This document shows, piece after piece, positions 1 through 10,891 of a stretch of DNA of 64,000 nucleotides (its first letter is position 1; every line of letters begins with the position of its first letter). Source of the DNA: Sipunculus nudus (lineage: Eukaryota; Annelida; Sipuncula; Golfingiida; Sipunculidae); contig CM049307.1 in assembly GCA_026874595.1 (NCBI GenBank), positions 30,731,079 to 30,795,078 of the forward strand. Direction: 5' to 3'. The translations under genes were made by a program, and so were the position numbers. Under the pieces are notes generated by a model, which made no database searches, was not told the origin of the DNA, and worked only from the letters and a program-made list of their open reading frames with translations.

Positions 1-506
1 TGATTATCAGTGACACCGCAAACAATAAATTAATTTCATATGGTTTGACAGGCTGCTGTTGAATCATGTACATTTGCTTAATAAATATTGTTCATCAGTG
101 CGGTAAGCTTAATATGGCATAAGATGTTATTCTGGCAAATGTATATAATGATAATAGGTATAAGTACGGCCGTTATTTAGTAGCTGATGATTTAAACAGA
201 GTAGTTAGATCAAGTTTCTGTTTTCATTATTATATATTCACGCACATTTCATTCTACTTTGATGATATCTATGGAATTGAGACAGGGGATCATAGGTTAT
301 AAGCCGCTCTTTGATAATGTTTTTACCAAGATTGACTGTGGTCAGAATCTAAATACTTATAAATACAGGGGGAATTTCATGATATTTTGTTTTTGAAATG
401 CAGGGCGTGTCTCATTTTGATGTCACTGGTGTTTGTGTGCTTGTGCAATGGGTTCATATATTGTTTTGCAGAAGGTGAAAGCAGCGGTAGATTTGGATTA
501 AGTAAT

Positions 507-522
507 GGCTCTGAGAAGAGCC
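507..522 (-). promoter_or_regulatory. Histone-mRNA-type 3' stem-loop, copy 1
   Basis: On the minus strand the 16 bases GGCTCTTCTCAGAGCC form a perfect 6-bp stem with a 4-base TCTC loop, preceded by AAAAC. This fits the known consensus for the stem-loop bound by SLBP: a 6-bp stem beginning GG and ending CC, and a UYUH loop. It lies 44 bases after the stop codon, a usual distance for replication-dependent histone genes. No AATAAA was seen on this strand in the following 500 bases. The 3' flank (ATTACTT) differs from the usual ACCCA, and no clear purine-rich U7 site is visible. The stem-loop is intact in 22 of 25 copies and in the edge relic. Processing is inferred. Confidence 0.6.
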
Positions 523-526
523 GTTT

Positions 527-542
527 TGACTGGCAACAGTCA
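527..542 (-). other. Second hairpin directly 5' of the stem-loop
   Basis: TGACTG and CAGTCA form a perfect 6-bp stem around a TTGC loop on the minus strand, four bases before the histone-type stem-loop and inside the 3' UTR. It is present across the array and in the edge relic. Function is unknown. Tandem hairpins could stack in the transcript. Confidence 0.5.
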
Positions 543-565
543 GAGTGGACTTTGCTAGTCAACTG

Positions 566-892
566 TCAGCCTTGGCTAAGCTGGCTGGCCTGGGCACAAG
601 AAAACTTGTACATCATGTCCCTCATGTCTTTGACCATGACCGTCTCTTGTTTAAGGAAGGCTGGATTACTGGGCCTGCTTGGTTTCACCCGTTGTCGGAG
701 GAGCTGAGGTGAGCTGAGACCATCAGTATGAGGCTTCAACAGTTGCTGGGAACTGGGAATTGTTGAATCTGGAGTAGTCTGGGTCTTGAGCTTGAGGCTA
801 TATACTTGATGGTTAAGAGCAATGAGCTGGCAGCAAGTTCTGTAGAACTGCTCCTGTTGTTGCTTTGTTTTGCTTGAGAGAGTTGCCATCAT
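566..892 (-). CDS. Copy 1: unknown 108-aa basic protein of a histone-style tandem gene
   Basis: I do not recognise this family and assign no function. The ORF starts MMATLSSKTKQQQEQ and is intronless. Residues 8-40 could form a Gln/Leu-rich helix. Residues 41-78 are rich in Pro and Ser with basic residues (SSPQLLRQ, KPSRPSNP). Residues 79-108 are Met-rich (VMVKDMRDMMYK). There are about 14 Lys/Arg against 7 Asp/Glu and no signal peptide or membrane segment. The start is chosen because the double ATG is the first ATG 26 bases after the predicted cap site. A TATA box lies upstream (942-949) and a histone-type stem-loop 44 bases after the stop (507-522). This copy has Q50 and S98 where most have E50 and A98. 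It overlaps an antisense ORF at 420-707. Alternative: a non-coding transcript or an inert satellite. Confidence 0.45.
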   Translation of the reverse strand: MMATLSSKTKQQQEQFYRTCCQLIALNHQVYSLKLKTQTTPDSTIPSSQQLLKPHTDGLSSPQLLRQRVKPSRPSNPAFLKQETVMVKDMRDMMYKFSCAQASQLSQG

Positions 893-914
893 GCAGTTGT
901 GAATGCACAGACAA

Positions 915-949
915 GAATGACATGGGAGAGTCTCAAACCTGTATATATA
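915..949 (-). promoter_or_regulatory. TATA box and CATTC initiator, copy 1
   Basis: On the minus strand TATATATA (949-942) lies 31 bases before the A of a TCATTC motif (920-915, A at 918). CATTC is the classic cap-site motif of invertebrate histone genes, and TCATTC also fits the general initiator. The predicted leader is 26 bases, ending at the double ATG at 892. The spacing is ideal for RNA polymerase II. Copies 10, 15 and 19 have a box two bases longer; copies 7, 14 and 21-25 vary at its end or in its flank. Confidence 0.6.
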
Positions 950-986
950 GTGGCCAAAGGGCTTGTTGTTGTATTCCTTTGATGGA

Positions 987-1070
987 CAGTTTGGCCAAAC
1001 TGTGTGGATTGATCCACTTTGATTAACTGTGGCTGGTTGGATCCAGAGTTACAGTTTGGAAACTGATTGG
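987..1070 (-). promoter_or_regulatory. Upstream dyads and CCAAT box, copy 1
   Basis: Upstream of the TATA box are a perfect 16-bp palindrome CAGTTTGGCCAAACTG (987-1002), a 6-bp inverted repeat GTGGAT/ATCCAC (1004-1017), and a CCAAT motif in GCCAATCAG (CCAAT at 1070-1066, about 150 bases before the cap site). Palindromes are typical of dimeric factor sites. Copy 20 loses symmetry of the first palindrome's surroundings through one substitution. Function is inferred from position only. Confidence 0.35.
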
Positions 1071-1939
1071 CAAACTGGTCACGGTCAGTGAACACAGATG
1101 TCTGTGATGTGTGCTTGGGCCGGGCACACATCAAAAGGCCCAGGCTGTGTTTGTTGTTGTAATTGGGGCCATGCTGGAAGAGAAACTTGATTGTGTCTGT
1201 TTGTATAACCTTGCATGGTTGGAAACAAGTTGGTGATCTTTCAACAAGCATGTTATTCTGCTTCTCCTAAGAGATTCAGACTATACCATATTTCCTCAGG
1301 AGGCAAATCAAACCAGTAAAATAAACAAAAAATTAAATATAATATATACTGACTTTTAAGAACAAAACAATTTCTGATCATCAGTGACACCGCAAACAAT
1401 AAATTAATTTCATATGGTTTGACAGGCTGCAATTGAATCATGTACATTTGCTTAATAAATATTGTTCATCAGTGCGGTAAGCTTAATATGGCATAAGATG
1501 TTATTCTGGCAAATGTATATAATGATAATAGGTATAAGTACGGCCGTTATTTAGTAGCTGATGATTTAAACAGAGGAGTTAGATCAAGTTTCTGTTTTCA
1601 TTATTATATATTCACGCACATTTCATTCTACTTTGATGATATCTATGGAATTGAGACAGGGGATCATAGGTTATAAGCCACTCTTTGATAATGTTTTTAC
1701 CCAGATTGACTGTGGTCAGAATCTAAATACTTATAAATACAGGGGGAATTTCATGATATTTTGTTTTTGAAATGCAGGGCGTGTCTCATTTTGATGTCAC
1801 TGGTATTTGTGTGCTTGTGCAATGGGTTCATATATTGTTTTGCAGAAGGTGAAAGCAGCGGTAGATTTGGATTAAGTAATGGCTCTGAGAAGAGCCGTTT
1901 TGACTGGCAACAGTCAGAGTGGACTTTGCTAGAAAACTG

Positions 1940-2266
1940 TCAGCCTTGGCTAAGCTGGCTGGCCTGGGCACAAGCAAACTTGTACATCATGTCCCTCATG
2001 TCTTTGACCATGACCGTCTCTTGTTTAAGGAAGGCTGGATTACTGGGCCTGCTTGGTTTCACCCGTTGTCAGAGGGGCTGAGGTGAGCTGAGACCATCAG
2101 TATGAGGCTTCAGCAGTTCCTGGGAACTGGGAATTGTTGAATCTGGAGTAGTCTGGGTCTTGAGCTTGAGGCTATATACTTGATGGTTAAGAGCAATGAG
2201 CTGGCAGCAAGTTCTGTAGAACTGCTCCTGTTGTTGCTTTGTTTTGCTTGAGAGAGTTGCCATCAT
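1940..2266 (-). pseudogene. Copy 2: broken by a stop at codon 66
   Basis: Codon 66 CGA has become TGA, a typical CpG-to-TpG change, leaving 65 residues (2069-2266). A neighbouring substitution changes L64 to P. The rest of the frame and the stem-loop remain. The upstream region has a one-base deletion near 2434. Copies 10 and 19 share the nonsense change. Confidence 0.6.
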
Positions 2267-3312
2267 GCAGTTGTGAATGCACAGACAAGAATGACATGGG
2301 AGAGTCTCAAACCTGTATATATAGTGGCCAAAGGGCTTGTTGTTGTATTCCTTTGATGGACAGTTTGGCCAAACTGTGTGGATTGATCCACTTTGATTAA
2401 CTGTGGCTGGTTGGACCCAGAGTTACAGTTTGGAACGGATTGGCAAACTGGTCACGGTCAGTGAACACAGATGTCTGTGATGTGTGCTTGGGCCGGGCAC
2501 ACATCAAAAGGCCCAGGCTGTGTTTGTTGTTGTAATTGGGGCCATGCTGGAAGAGAAACTTGATTGTGTCTGTTTGTATAACCTTGCATGGTTGGAAACA
2601 AGTTGGTGATCTTTCAACAAGCATGTTATTCTGCTTCTCCTAAGAGATTCAGACTATACCATATTTCCTCAGTAGGCAAATCAAACCAGTAAATTAGACA
2701 AAAAATTAAATATAATATATACTGACTTTTAAGAACAAAACAATTTCTGATCATCAGTGACACCGCAAACAATAAATTAATTTCATATGGTTTGACAGGC
2801 TGCTGTTGAATCATGTACATTTGCTTAATAAATATTGTTCATCAGTGCGGTAAGCTTAATATGGCCTAAGATGTTATTCTGGCAAATGTATATAATGATA
2901 ATAGGTATAAGTACGGCCGTTATTTAGTAGCTGATGATTTAAACAGAGGAGTTAGATCAAGTTTCTGTTTTCATTATTATATATTCACGCACATTTCATT
3001 CTACTTTGATGATATCTATGGAATTGAGACAGGGGATCATAGGTTATAAGCCACTCTTTGATAATGTTTTTACCCAGATTGACTGTGGTCAGAATCTAAA
3101 TACTTATAAATACAGGGGGAATTTCATGATATTTTGTTTTTGAAATGCAGGGCGTGTCTCATTTTGATGTCACTGGTGTTTGTGTGCTTGTGCAATGGGT
3201 TCATATATTGATTTGCAGAAGGTGAAAGCAGCGGTAGATTTGGATTAAGTAATGGCTCTGAGAAGAGCCGTTTTGACTGGCAACAGTCAGAGTGGACTTT
3301 GCTAGAAAACTG

Positions 3313-3639
3313 TCAGCCTTGGCTAAGCTGGCTGGCCTGGGCACAAGCAAACTTGTACATCATGTCCCTCATGTCTTTGACCATGACCGTCTCTTGTTTA
3401 AGGAAGGCTGGATTACTGGGCCTGCTTGGTTTCACCCGTTGTCGGAGGAGCTGAGGTGAGCTGAGACCATCAGTATGAGGCTTCAGCAGTTCCTGGGAAC
3501 TGGGAATTGTTGAATCTGGAGTAGTCTGGGTCTTGAGCTTGAGGCTATATACTTGATGGTTAAGAGCAATGAGCTGGCAGCAAGTTCTGTAGAACTGCTC
3601 CTGTTGTTGCTTTGTTTTGCTTGAGAGAGTTGCCATCAT
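3313..3639 (-). CDS. Copy 3: array gene, consensus protein
   Basis: The 108-residue frame is intact and matches the majority protein (E50, A98), so it is a good reference copy. The antisense ORF on the plus strand carries a TGA here while this frame stays open. Confidence 0.45.
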   Translation of the reverse strand: MMATLSSKTKQQQEQFYRTCCQLIALNHQVYSLKLKTQTTPDSTIPSSQELLKPHTDGLSSPQLLRQRVKPSRPSNPAFLKQETVMVKDMRDMMYKFACAQASQLSQG

Positions 3640-4686
3640 GCAGTTGTGAATGCACAGACAAGAATGACATGGGAGAGTCTCAAACCTGTATATATAGTGG
3701 CCAAAGGGCTTGTTGTTGTATTCCTTTGATGGACAGTTTGGCCAAACTGTGTGGATTGATCCACTTTGATTAACTGTGGCTGGTTGGATCCAGAGTTACA
3801 GTTTGGAAACTGATTGGCAAACTGGTCACGGTCAGTGAACACAGATGTCTGTGATGTGTGCTTGGGCCGGGCACACATCAAAAGGCCCAGGCTGTGTTTG
3901 TTGTTGTAATTGGGGCCATGCTGGAAGAGAAACTTGATTGTGTCTGTTTGTATAACCTTGCATGGTTGGAAACAAGTTGGTGATCTTTCAACAAGCATGT
4001 TATTCTGCTTCTCCTAAGAGATTCAGACTATACCATATTTCCTCAGGAGGCAAATCAAACCAGTAAAATAAACAAAAAATTAAATATAATATATACTGAC
4101 TTTTAAGAACAAAACAATTTCTGATCATCAGTGACACCGCAAACAATAAATTAATTTCATATGGTTTGACAGGCTGCTGTTGAATCATGTACATTTGCTT
4201 AATAAATATTGTTCATCAGTGCGGTAAGCTTTATATGGCATAAGATGTTATTCTGGCAAATGTATATAATGATAATAGGTATAAGTACGGCCGTTATTTA
4301 GTAGCTGATGATTTAAACAGAGGAGTTAGATCAAGTTTCTGTTTTCATTATTATATATTCACGCACATTTCATTCTACTTTGATGATATCTATGGAATTG
4401 AGACAGGGGATCATAGGTTATAAGCCACTCTTTGATAATGTTTTTACCCAGATTGACTGTGGTCAGAATCTAAATACTTATAAATACAGGGGGAATTTCA
4501 TGATATTTTGTTTTAGAAATGCAGGGCGTGTCTCATTTTGATGTCACTGGTGTTTGTGTGCTTGTGCAATGGGTTCATATATTGTTTTGCAGAAGGTGAA
4601 AGCAGCGGTAGATTTGGATTAAGTAATGGCTCTGAGAAGAGCCGTTTTGACTGGCAACAGTCAGAGTGGACTTTGCTAGAAAACTG

Positions 4687-5013
4687 TCAGCCTTGGCTAA
4701 GCTGGCTGGCCTGGGCACAAGCAAACTTGTACATCATGTCCCTCATGTCTTTGACCATGACCGTCTCTTGTTTAAGAATGGCTGGATTACTGGGCCTGCT
4801 TGGTTTCACCCGTTGTCGGAGGAGCTGAGGTGAGCTGAGACCATCAGTATGAGGCTTCAGCAGTTCCTGGGAACTGGGAATTGTTGAATCTGGAGTAGTC
4901 TGGGTCTTGAGCTTGAGGCTATATACTTGATGGTTAAGAGCAATGAGCTGGCAGCAAGTTCTGTAGAACTGCTCCTGTTGTTGCTTTGTTTTGCTTGAGA
5001 GAGTTGCCATCAT
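4687..5013 (-). CDS. Copy 4: array gene, F79I
   Basis: The frame is intact. It differs from the majority by F79I in the segment after the proline-rich stretch. Promoter and stem-loop are as in copy 1. Confidence 0.45.
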   Translation of the reverse strand: MMATLSSKTKQQQEQFYRTCCQLIALNHQVYSLKLKTQTTPDSTIPSSQELLKPHTDGLSSPQLLRQRVKPSRPSNPAILKQETVMVKDMRDMMYKFACAQASQLSQG

Positions 5014-6059
5014 GCAGTTGTGAATGCACAGACAAGAATGACATGGGAGAGTCTCAAACCTGTATATATAGTGGCCAAAGGGCTTGTTGTTGTATTCCTT
5101 TGATGGACAGTTTGGCCAAACTGTGTGGATTGATCCACTTTGATTAACTGTGGCTGGTTGGATCCAGAGTTACAGTTTGGAAACTGATTGGCAAACTGGT
5201 CACAGTCAGTGAACACAGATGTCTGTGATGTGTGCTTGGGCCGGGCACACATCAAAAGGCCCAGGCTGTGTTTGTTGTTGTAATTGGGGCCATGCTGGAA
5301 GAGAAACTTGATTGTGTCTGTTTGTATAACCTTGCATGGTTGAAAACAAGTTGGTGATCTTTCAACAAGCATGTTATTCTGCTTCTCCTAAGAGATTCAG
5401 ACTATACCATATTTCCTCAGTAGGCAAATCAAACCAGTAAATTAGACAAAAAATTAAATATAATATATACTGACTTTTAAGAACAAAACAATTTCTGATC
5501 ATCAGTGACACCGCAAACAAAAAATTAATTTCATATGGTTTGACAGGCTGCTGTTGAATCATGTACATTTGCTTAATAAATATTGTTCATCAGTGCGGTA
5601 AGCTAAATATGGCATAAGATGTTATTCTGGCAAATGTATATAATGATAATAGGTATAAGTACGGCCGTTATTTAGTAGCTGATGTTTAAACAGAGGAGTT
5701 AGATCAAGTTTCTGTTTTCATTATTATATATTCACGCACATTTCATTCTACTTTGATGATATCTATGGAATTGAGACAGGGGATCATAGGTTATAAGCCA
5801 CTCTTTGATAATGTTTTTACCCAGATTGACTGTGGTCAGAATCTAAATACTTATAAATACAGGGGGAATTTCATGATATTTTGTTTTTGAAATGCAGGGC
5901 GTGTCTCATTTTGATGTCACTGGTGTTTGTGTGCTTGTGCAATGGGTTCATATATTGTTTTGCAGAAGGTGAAAGCAGCGGTAGATTTGGATTAAGTAAT
6001 GGCTCTGAGAAGAGCCGTTTTGACTGGCAACAGTCAGAGTGGACTTTGCTAGAAAACTG

Positions 6060-6386
6060 TCAGCCTTGGCTAAGCTGGCTGGCCTGGGCACAAGCAAACT
6101 TGTACATCATGTCCCTCATGTCTTTGACCATGACCCTCTCTTGTTTAAGGAAGGCTGGATTACTGGGCCTGCTTGGTTTCACCCGTTGTCGGAGGAGCTG
6201 AGGTGAGCTGAGACCATCAGTATGAGGCTTCAGCAGTTCCTGGGAACTGGGAATTGTTGAATCTGGAGTAGTCTGGGTCTTGAGCTTGAGGCTATATACT
6301 TGATGGTTAAGAGCAATGAGCTGGCAGCAAGTTCTGTAGAACTGCTCCTGTTGTTGCTTTGTTTTGCTTGAGAGAGTTGCCATCAT
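6060..6386 (-). CDS. Copy 5: array gene cut from its promoter by an LTR
   Basis: The frame is intact with T84R. A 707-bp solo LTR lies in the leader five bases before the ATG, so the native TATA box is now near 7144-7151. The frame is open 12 codons into the LTR. Native initiation would now have to read through the LTR, or the LTR could supply a promoter because its inferred orientation is also minus. Confidence 0.4.
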   Translation of the reverse strand: MMATLSSKTKQQQEQFYRTCCQLIALNHQVYSLKLKTQTTPDSTIPSSQELLKPHTDGLSSPQLLRQRVKPSRPSNPAFLKQERVMVKDMRDMMYKFACAQASQLSQG

Positions 6387-6387
6387 G

Positions 6388-7102
6388 CAGTTGATACAAT
6401 GTGGGGTTGGGGATGTCCCCACACTGTATCACATACGGTTGCTGGAAGTGGTGGCTGACAATGTTCCAAGACCAGTTTGATGACAGAAGCCTTTATTCAA
6501 TAGCAAGAGTTCTGGGATAATCTCTGCTGAGGCCTGCCGGCCTGGCAAGAGATTCCCCGTCTCTCTCTGACTCTCAGCGCGCACTACAGATAGTTTTGTT
6601 ACAAAGCTTTCACGTGACATATGATACATACATATCCATATTTCTGCATTTCGTCATAAAAGCTAAACCTTATTGGATGACTCAAAGTAGGTCACAATTA
6701 CATCAGAGTTATAAGTGTTTTTCCTATCTTTCGTGAGATCTGATTGGACAAAAGTGCTATGGAAAATCCCAAGTCTGACCTGACATACATCCAGTTATAG
6801 ACTGACCTGCAAGTCCTATTTCCAAACTCTATAAACATAATCTGCCTGCCTCATCATAGAAACCAATTTAGAGCTAATTTTTGAGAGTACATTTAGGCTC
6901 TACAAACATACTGAATTACCATTAAATACTTGGTCATCTGATGAACATTAATAATTCTTTGGCTCTGTCTGAATATCAGAACAGACTGAAACTAAGATTG
7001 ATTTTCATTTGCCTCTAAAGTAAATTTTAGATGAAATATTGAAATATTCCTTTAAATATATGTCAAGTCACATATACACCCTTTCTCACTCCATAACACA
7101 GT
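6388..7102 (-). mobile_element. Solo LTR with 4-bp target duplication CAGT
   Basis: The inserted block 6392-7098 (707 bp) starts TG and ends CA and is flanked by direct CAGT copies (6388-6391 and 7099-7102). Removing it restores the array unit exactly. On the minus strand it reads TGTTATGG... at the start, contains a TATA-like ATATATTTAAA near that end and an AATAAA (in TTGAATAAAGG, around 6490), and ends TGTATCA, which suggests minus orientation. A hairpin of about 15 bp per arm, with one mismatch, fills the 6392-6431 end. No internal retroviral genes are present, so this is a solo LTR, likely Ty3/gypsy-like by duplication size. Family not identified. Confidence 0.65.
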
Positions 7103-8143
7103 TGTGAATGCACAGACAAGAATGACATGGGAGAGTCTCAAACCTGTATATATAGTGGCCAAAGGGCTTGTTTTTGTATTCCTTTGATGGACAGTTTGGC
7201 CAAACTGTGTGGATTGATCCACTTTGATTAACTGTGGCTGGTTGGACCCAGAGTTACAGTTTGGAACGGATTGGCAAACTGGTCACGGTCAGTGAACACA
7301 GATGTCTGTGATGTGTGCTTGGGCCGGGCACACATCAAAAGGCCCAGGCTGTGTTTGTTGTTGTAATTGGGGCCATGCTGGAAGAGAAACTTGATTGTGT
7401 CTGTTTGTATAACCTTGCATGGTTGGAAACAAGTTGGTGATCTTTCAACAAGCATGTTATTCTGCTTCTCCTAAGAGATTCAGACTATACCATATTTCCT
7501 CAGTAGGCAAATCAAACCAGTAAATTAGACAAAAAATTAAATATAATATATACTGACTTTTAAGAACAAAACAATTTCTGATCATCAGTGACACCGCAAA
7601 CAATAAATTAATTTCATATGGTTTGACAGGCTGCTGTTGAATCATGTACATTTGCTTAATAAATATTGTTCATCAGTGCGGTAAGCTTAATATGGCATAA
7701 GATGTTATTCTGGCAAATGTATATAATGATAATAGGTATAAGTACGGCCGTTATTTAGTAGCTGATGATTTAAACAGAGGAGTTAGATCAAGTTTCTGTT
7801 TTCATTATTATATATTCACGCACATTTCATTCTACTTTGATGATATCTATGGAATTGAGACAGGGGATCATAGGTTATAAGCCACTCTTTGATAATGTTT
7901 TTACCCAGATTGACTGTGGTCAGAATCTAAATACTTACAAATACAGGGGGAATTTCATGATATTTTGTTTTTGAAATGCAGGGCGTGTCTCCTTTTGATG
8001 TCACTGGTGTTTGTGTGCTTGTGCAATGGGTTCATATATTGTTTTGCAGAAGGTGAAAGCAGCGGTAGATTTCGATTAAGTAATGGCTCTGAGAAGAGCC
8101 GTTTTGACTGGCAATAGTCAGAGTGGACTTTGCTAGAAAACTG

Positions 8144-8470
8144 TCAGCCTTGGCTAAGCTGGCTGGCCTGGGCACAAGCAAACTTGTACATCATGTCCCT
8201 CATGCCTTTGACCATGACCGTCTCTTGTTTAAGGAAGGCTGGATTACTGGGCCTGCTTGGTTTCACCCGTTGTCGGAGGAGCTGAGGTGAGCTGAGACCA
8301 TCAGTATGAGGCTTCAGCAGTTCCTGGGAACTGGGAATTGTTGAATCTGGAGTAGTCTGGGTCTTGAGCTTGAGGCTATATACTTGATGGTTAAGAGCAA
8401 TGAGCTGGCAGCAAGTTCTGTAGAACTGCTCCTGTTGTTGCTTTGTTTTGCTTGAGAGAGTTGCCATCAT
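8144..8470 (-). CDS. Copy 6: array gene, D89G
   Basis: The frame is intact with D89G. The plus-strand antisense ORF is broken here by TAG in the hairpin region, while the histone-type stem-loop itself is intact. Confidence 0.43.
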   Translation of the reverse strand: MMATLSSKTKQQQEQFYRTCCQLIALNHQVYSLKLKTQTTPDSTIPSSQELLKPHTDGLSSPQLLRQRVKPSRPSNPAFLKQETVMVKGMRDMMYKFACAQASQLSQG

Positions 8471-9517
8471 GCAGTTGTGAATGCACAGACAAGAATGACA
8501 TGGGAGAGTCTCAAACCTGTATATATAGTGGCCAAAGGGCTTGTTGTTGTATTCCTTTGATGGACAGTTTGGCCAAACTGTGTGGATTGATCCACTTTGA
8601 TTAACTGTGGCTGGTTGGATCCAGAGTTACAGTTTGGAAACTGATTGGCAAACTGGTCACGGTCAGTGAACACAGATGTCTGTGATGGGTGCTTGGGCAG
8701 GGCACACATCAAAAGGCCCAGGCTGTGTTTGTTGTTGTAATTGGGGCCATGCTGGAAGAGAAACTTGATTGTGTCTGTTTGTATAACCTTGCATGGTTGG
8801 AAACAAGTTGGTGATCTTTCAACAAGCATGTTATTCTGCTTCTCCTAAGAGATTCAGACTATACCATATTTCCTCAGGAGGCAAATCAAACCAGTAAAAT
8901 AGACAAAAAATTAAATATAATATATACTGACTTTTAAGAACAAAACAATTTCTGATTATCAGTGACACCGCAAACAATAAATTAATTTCATATGGTTTGA
9001 CAGGCTGCTGTTGAATCATGTACATTTGCTTAATAAATATTGTTCATCAGTGCGGTAAGCTTAATATGGCATAAGATGTTATTCTGGCAAATGTATATAA
9101 TGATAATAGGTATAAGTACGGCCGTTATTTAGTAGCTGATGATTTAAACAGAGTAGTTAGATCAAGTTTCTGTTTTCATTATTATATATTCACGCACATT
9201 TCATTCTACTTTGATGATATCTATGGAATTGAGACAGGGGATCATAGGTTATAAGCCGCTCTTTGATAATGTTTTTACCAAGATTGACTGTGGTCAGAAT
9301 CTAAATACTTATAAATACAGGGGGAATTTCATGATATTTTGTTTTTGAAATGCAGGGCGTGTCTCATTTTGATGTCACTGGTGTTTGTGTGCTTGTGCAA
9401 TGGGTTCATATATTGTTTTGCAGAAGGTGAAAGCAGCGGTAGATTTGGATTAAGTAATGGCTCTGAGAAGAGCCGTTTTGACTGGCAACAGTCAGAGTGG
9501 ACTTTGCTAGTCAACTG

Positions 9518-9844
9518 TCAGCCTTGGCTAAGCTGGCTGGCCTGGGCACAAGAAAACTTGTACATCATGTCCCTCATGTCTTTGACCATGACCGTCTCTT
9601 GTTTAAGGAAGGCTGGATTACTGGGCCTGCTTGGTTTCACCCGTTGTCGGAGGAGCTGAGGTGAGCTGAGACCATCAGTATGAGGCTTCAACAGTTGCTG
9701 GGAACTGGGAATTGTTGAATCTGGAGTAGTCTGGGTCTTGAGCTTGAGGCTATATACTTGATGGTTAAGAGCAATGAGCTGGCAGCAAGTTCTGTAGAAC
9801 TGCTCCTGTTGTTGCTTTGTTTTGCTTGAGAGAGTTGCCATCAT
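9518..9844 (-). CDS. Copy 7: array gene, sister of copy 1
   Basis: It shares Q50 and S98 and several flanking variants with copy 1, indicating a recent block copy about 8952 bp away. The leader and TATA flank differ slightly (the box reads TATATATG). Confidence 0.45.
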   Translation of the reverse strand: MMATLSSKTKQQQEQFYRTCCQLIALNHQVYSLKLKTQTTPDSTIPSSQQLLKPHTDGLSSPQLLRQRVKPSRPSNPAFLKQETVMVKDMRDMMYKFSCAQASQLSQG

Positions 9845-10891
9845 GCAGTTGTGACTGCACAGACAAGAATGACATGGGAGAATCTCAAACCTGCATATAT
9901 AGTGGCCAAAGGGCTTGTTGTTGTATTCCTTTGATGGACAGTTTGGCCAAACTGTGTGGATTGATCCACTTTGATTAACTGTGGCTGGTTGGATTCAGAG
10001 TTACAGTTTGGAAACTGATTGGCAAACTGGTCACGGTCAGTGAACACAGATGTCTGTGATGTGTGCTTGGGCCGGGCACACATCAAAAGGCCCAGGCTGT
10101 GTTTGTTGTTGTAATTGGGGCCATGCTGGAAGAGAAACTTGATTGTGTCTGTTTGTATAACCTTGCATGGTTGGAAACAAGTTGGTGATCTTTCAACAAG
10201 CATGTTATTCTGCTTCTCCTAAGAGATTCAGACTATACCATATTTCCTCAGGAGGCAAATCAAACCAGTAAAATAGACAAAAAACTAAATATAATATATA
10301 CTGACTTTTAAGAACAAAACAATTTCTGATCATCAGTGATACCGCAAACAATAAATTAATTTCATATGGTTTGACAGGCTGCTGTTGAATCATGTACATT
10401 TGCCTAATAAATATTGTTCATCAGTGCGGTAAGCTTTATATGGCATAAGATGTTATTCTGGCAAATGTATATAATGATAATAGGTATAAGTACGGCCGTT
10501 ATTTAGTAGCTGATGATTTAAACAGAGGAGTTAGATCAAGTTTCTGTTTTCATTATTATATATTCACGCACATTTCATTCTACTTTGATGATATCTATGG
10601 AATTGAGACAGGGGATCATAGGTTATAAGCCACTCTTTGATAATGTTTTTACCCAGATTGACTGTGGTCAGAATCTAAATACTTATAAATACAGGGGGAA
10701 TTTCATGATATTTTGTTTTTGAAATGCAGGGCGTGTCTCATTTTGATGTCACTGGTATTTGTGTGCTTGTGCAATGGGTTCATATATTGTTTTGCAGAAG
10801 GTGAAAGCAGCGGTAGATTTGGATTAAGTAATGGCTCTGAGAAGAGCCGTTTTGACTGGCAACAGTCAGAGTGGACTTTGCTAGAAAACTG

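Noticed and set aside
172-215. CTGATGA in each unit as a hammerhead ribozyme core
   Set aside because: No GAAA with matching stems at the required positions was found.
889-1251. 120-codon minus ORF as a separate gene
   Set aside because: It covers the TATA box and leader of the better-supported gene and is broken by indels in several copies.
1253-1447. 64-codon minus ORF
   Set aside because: AT-rich, no family features, no promoter; likely chance.
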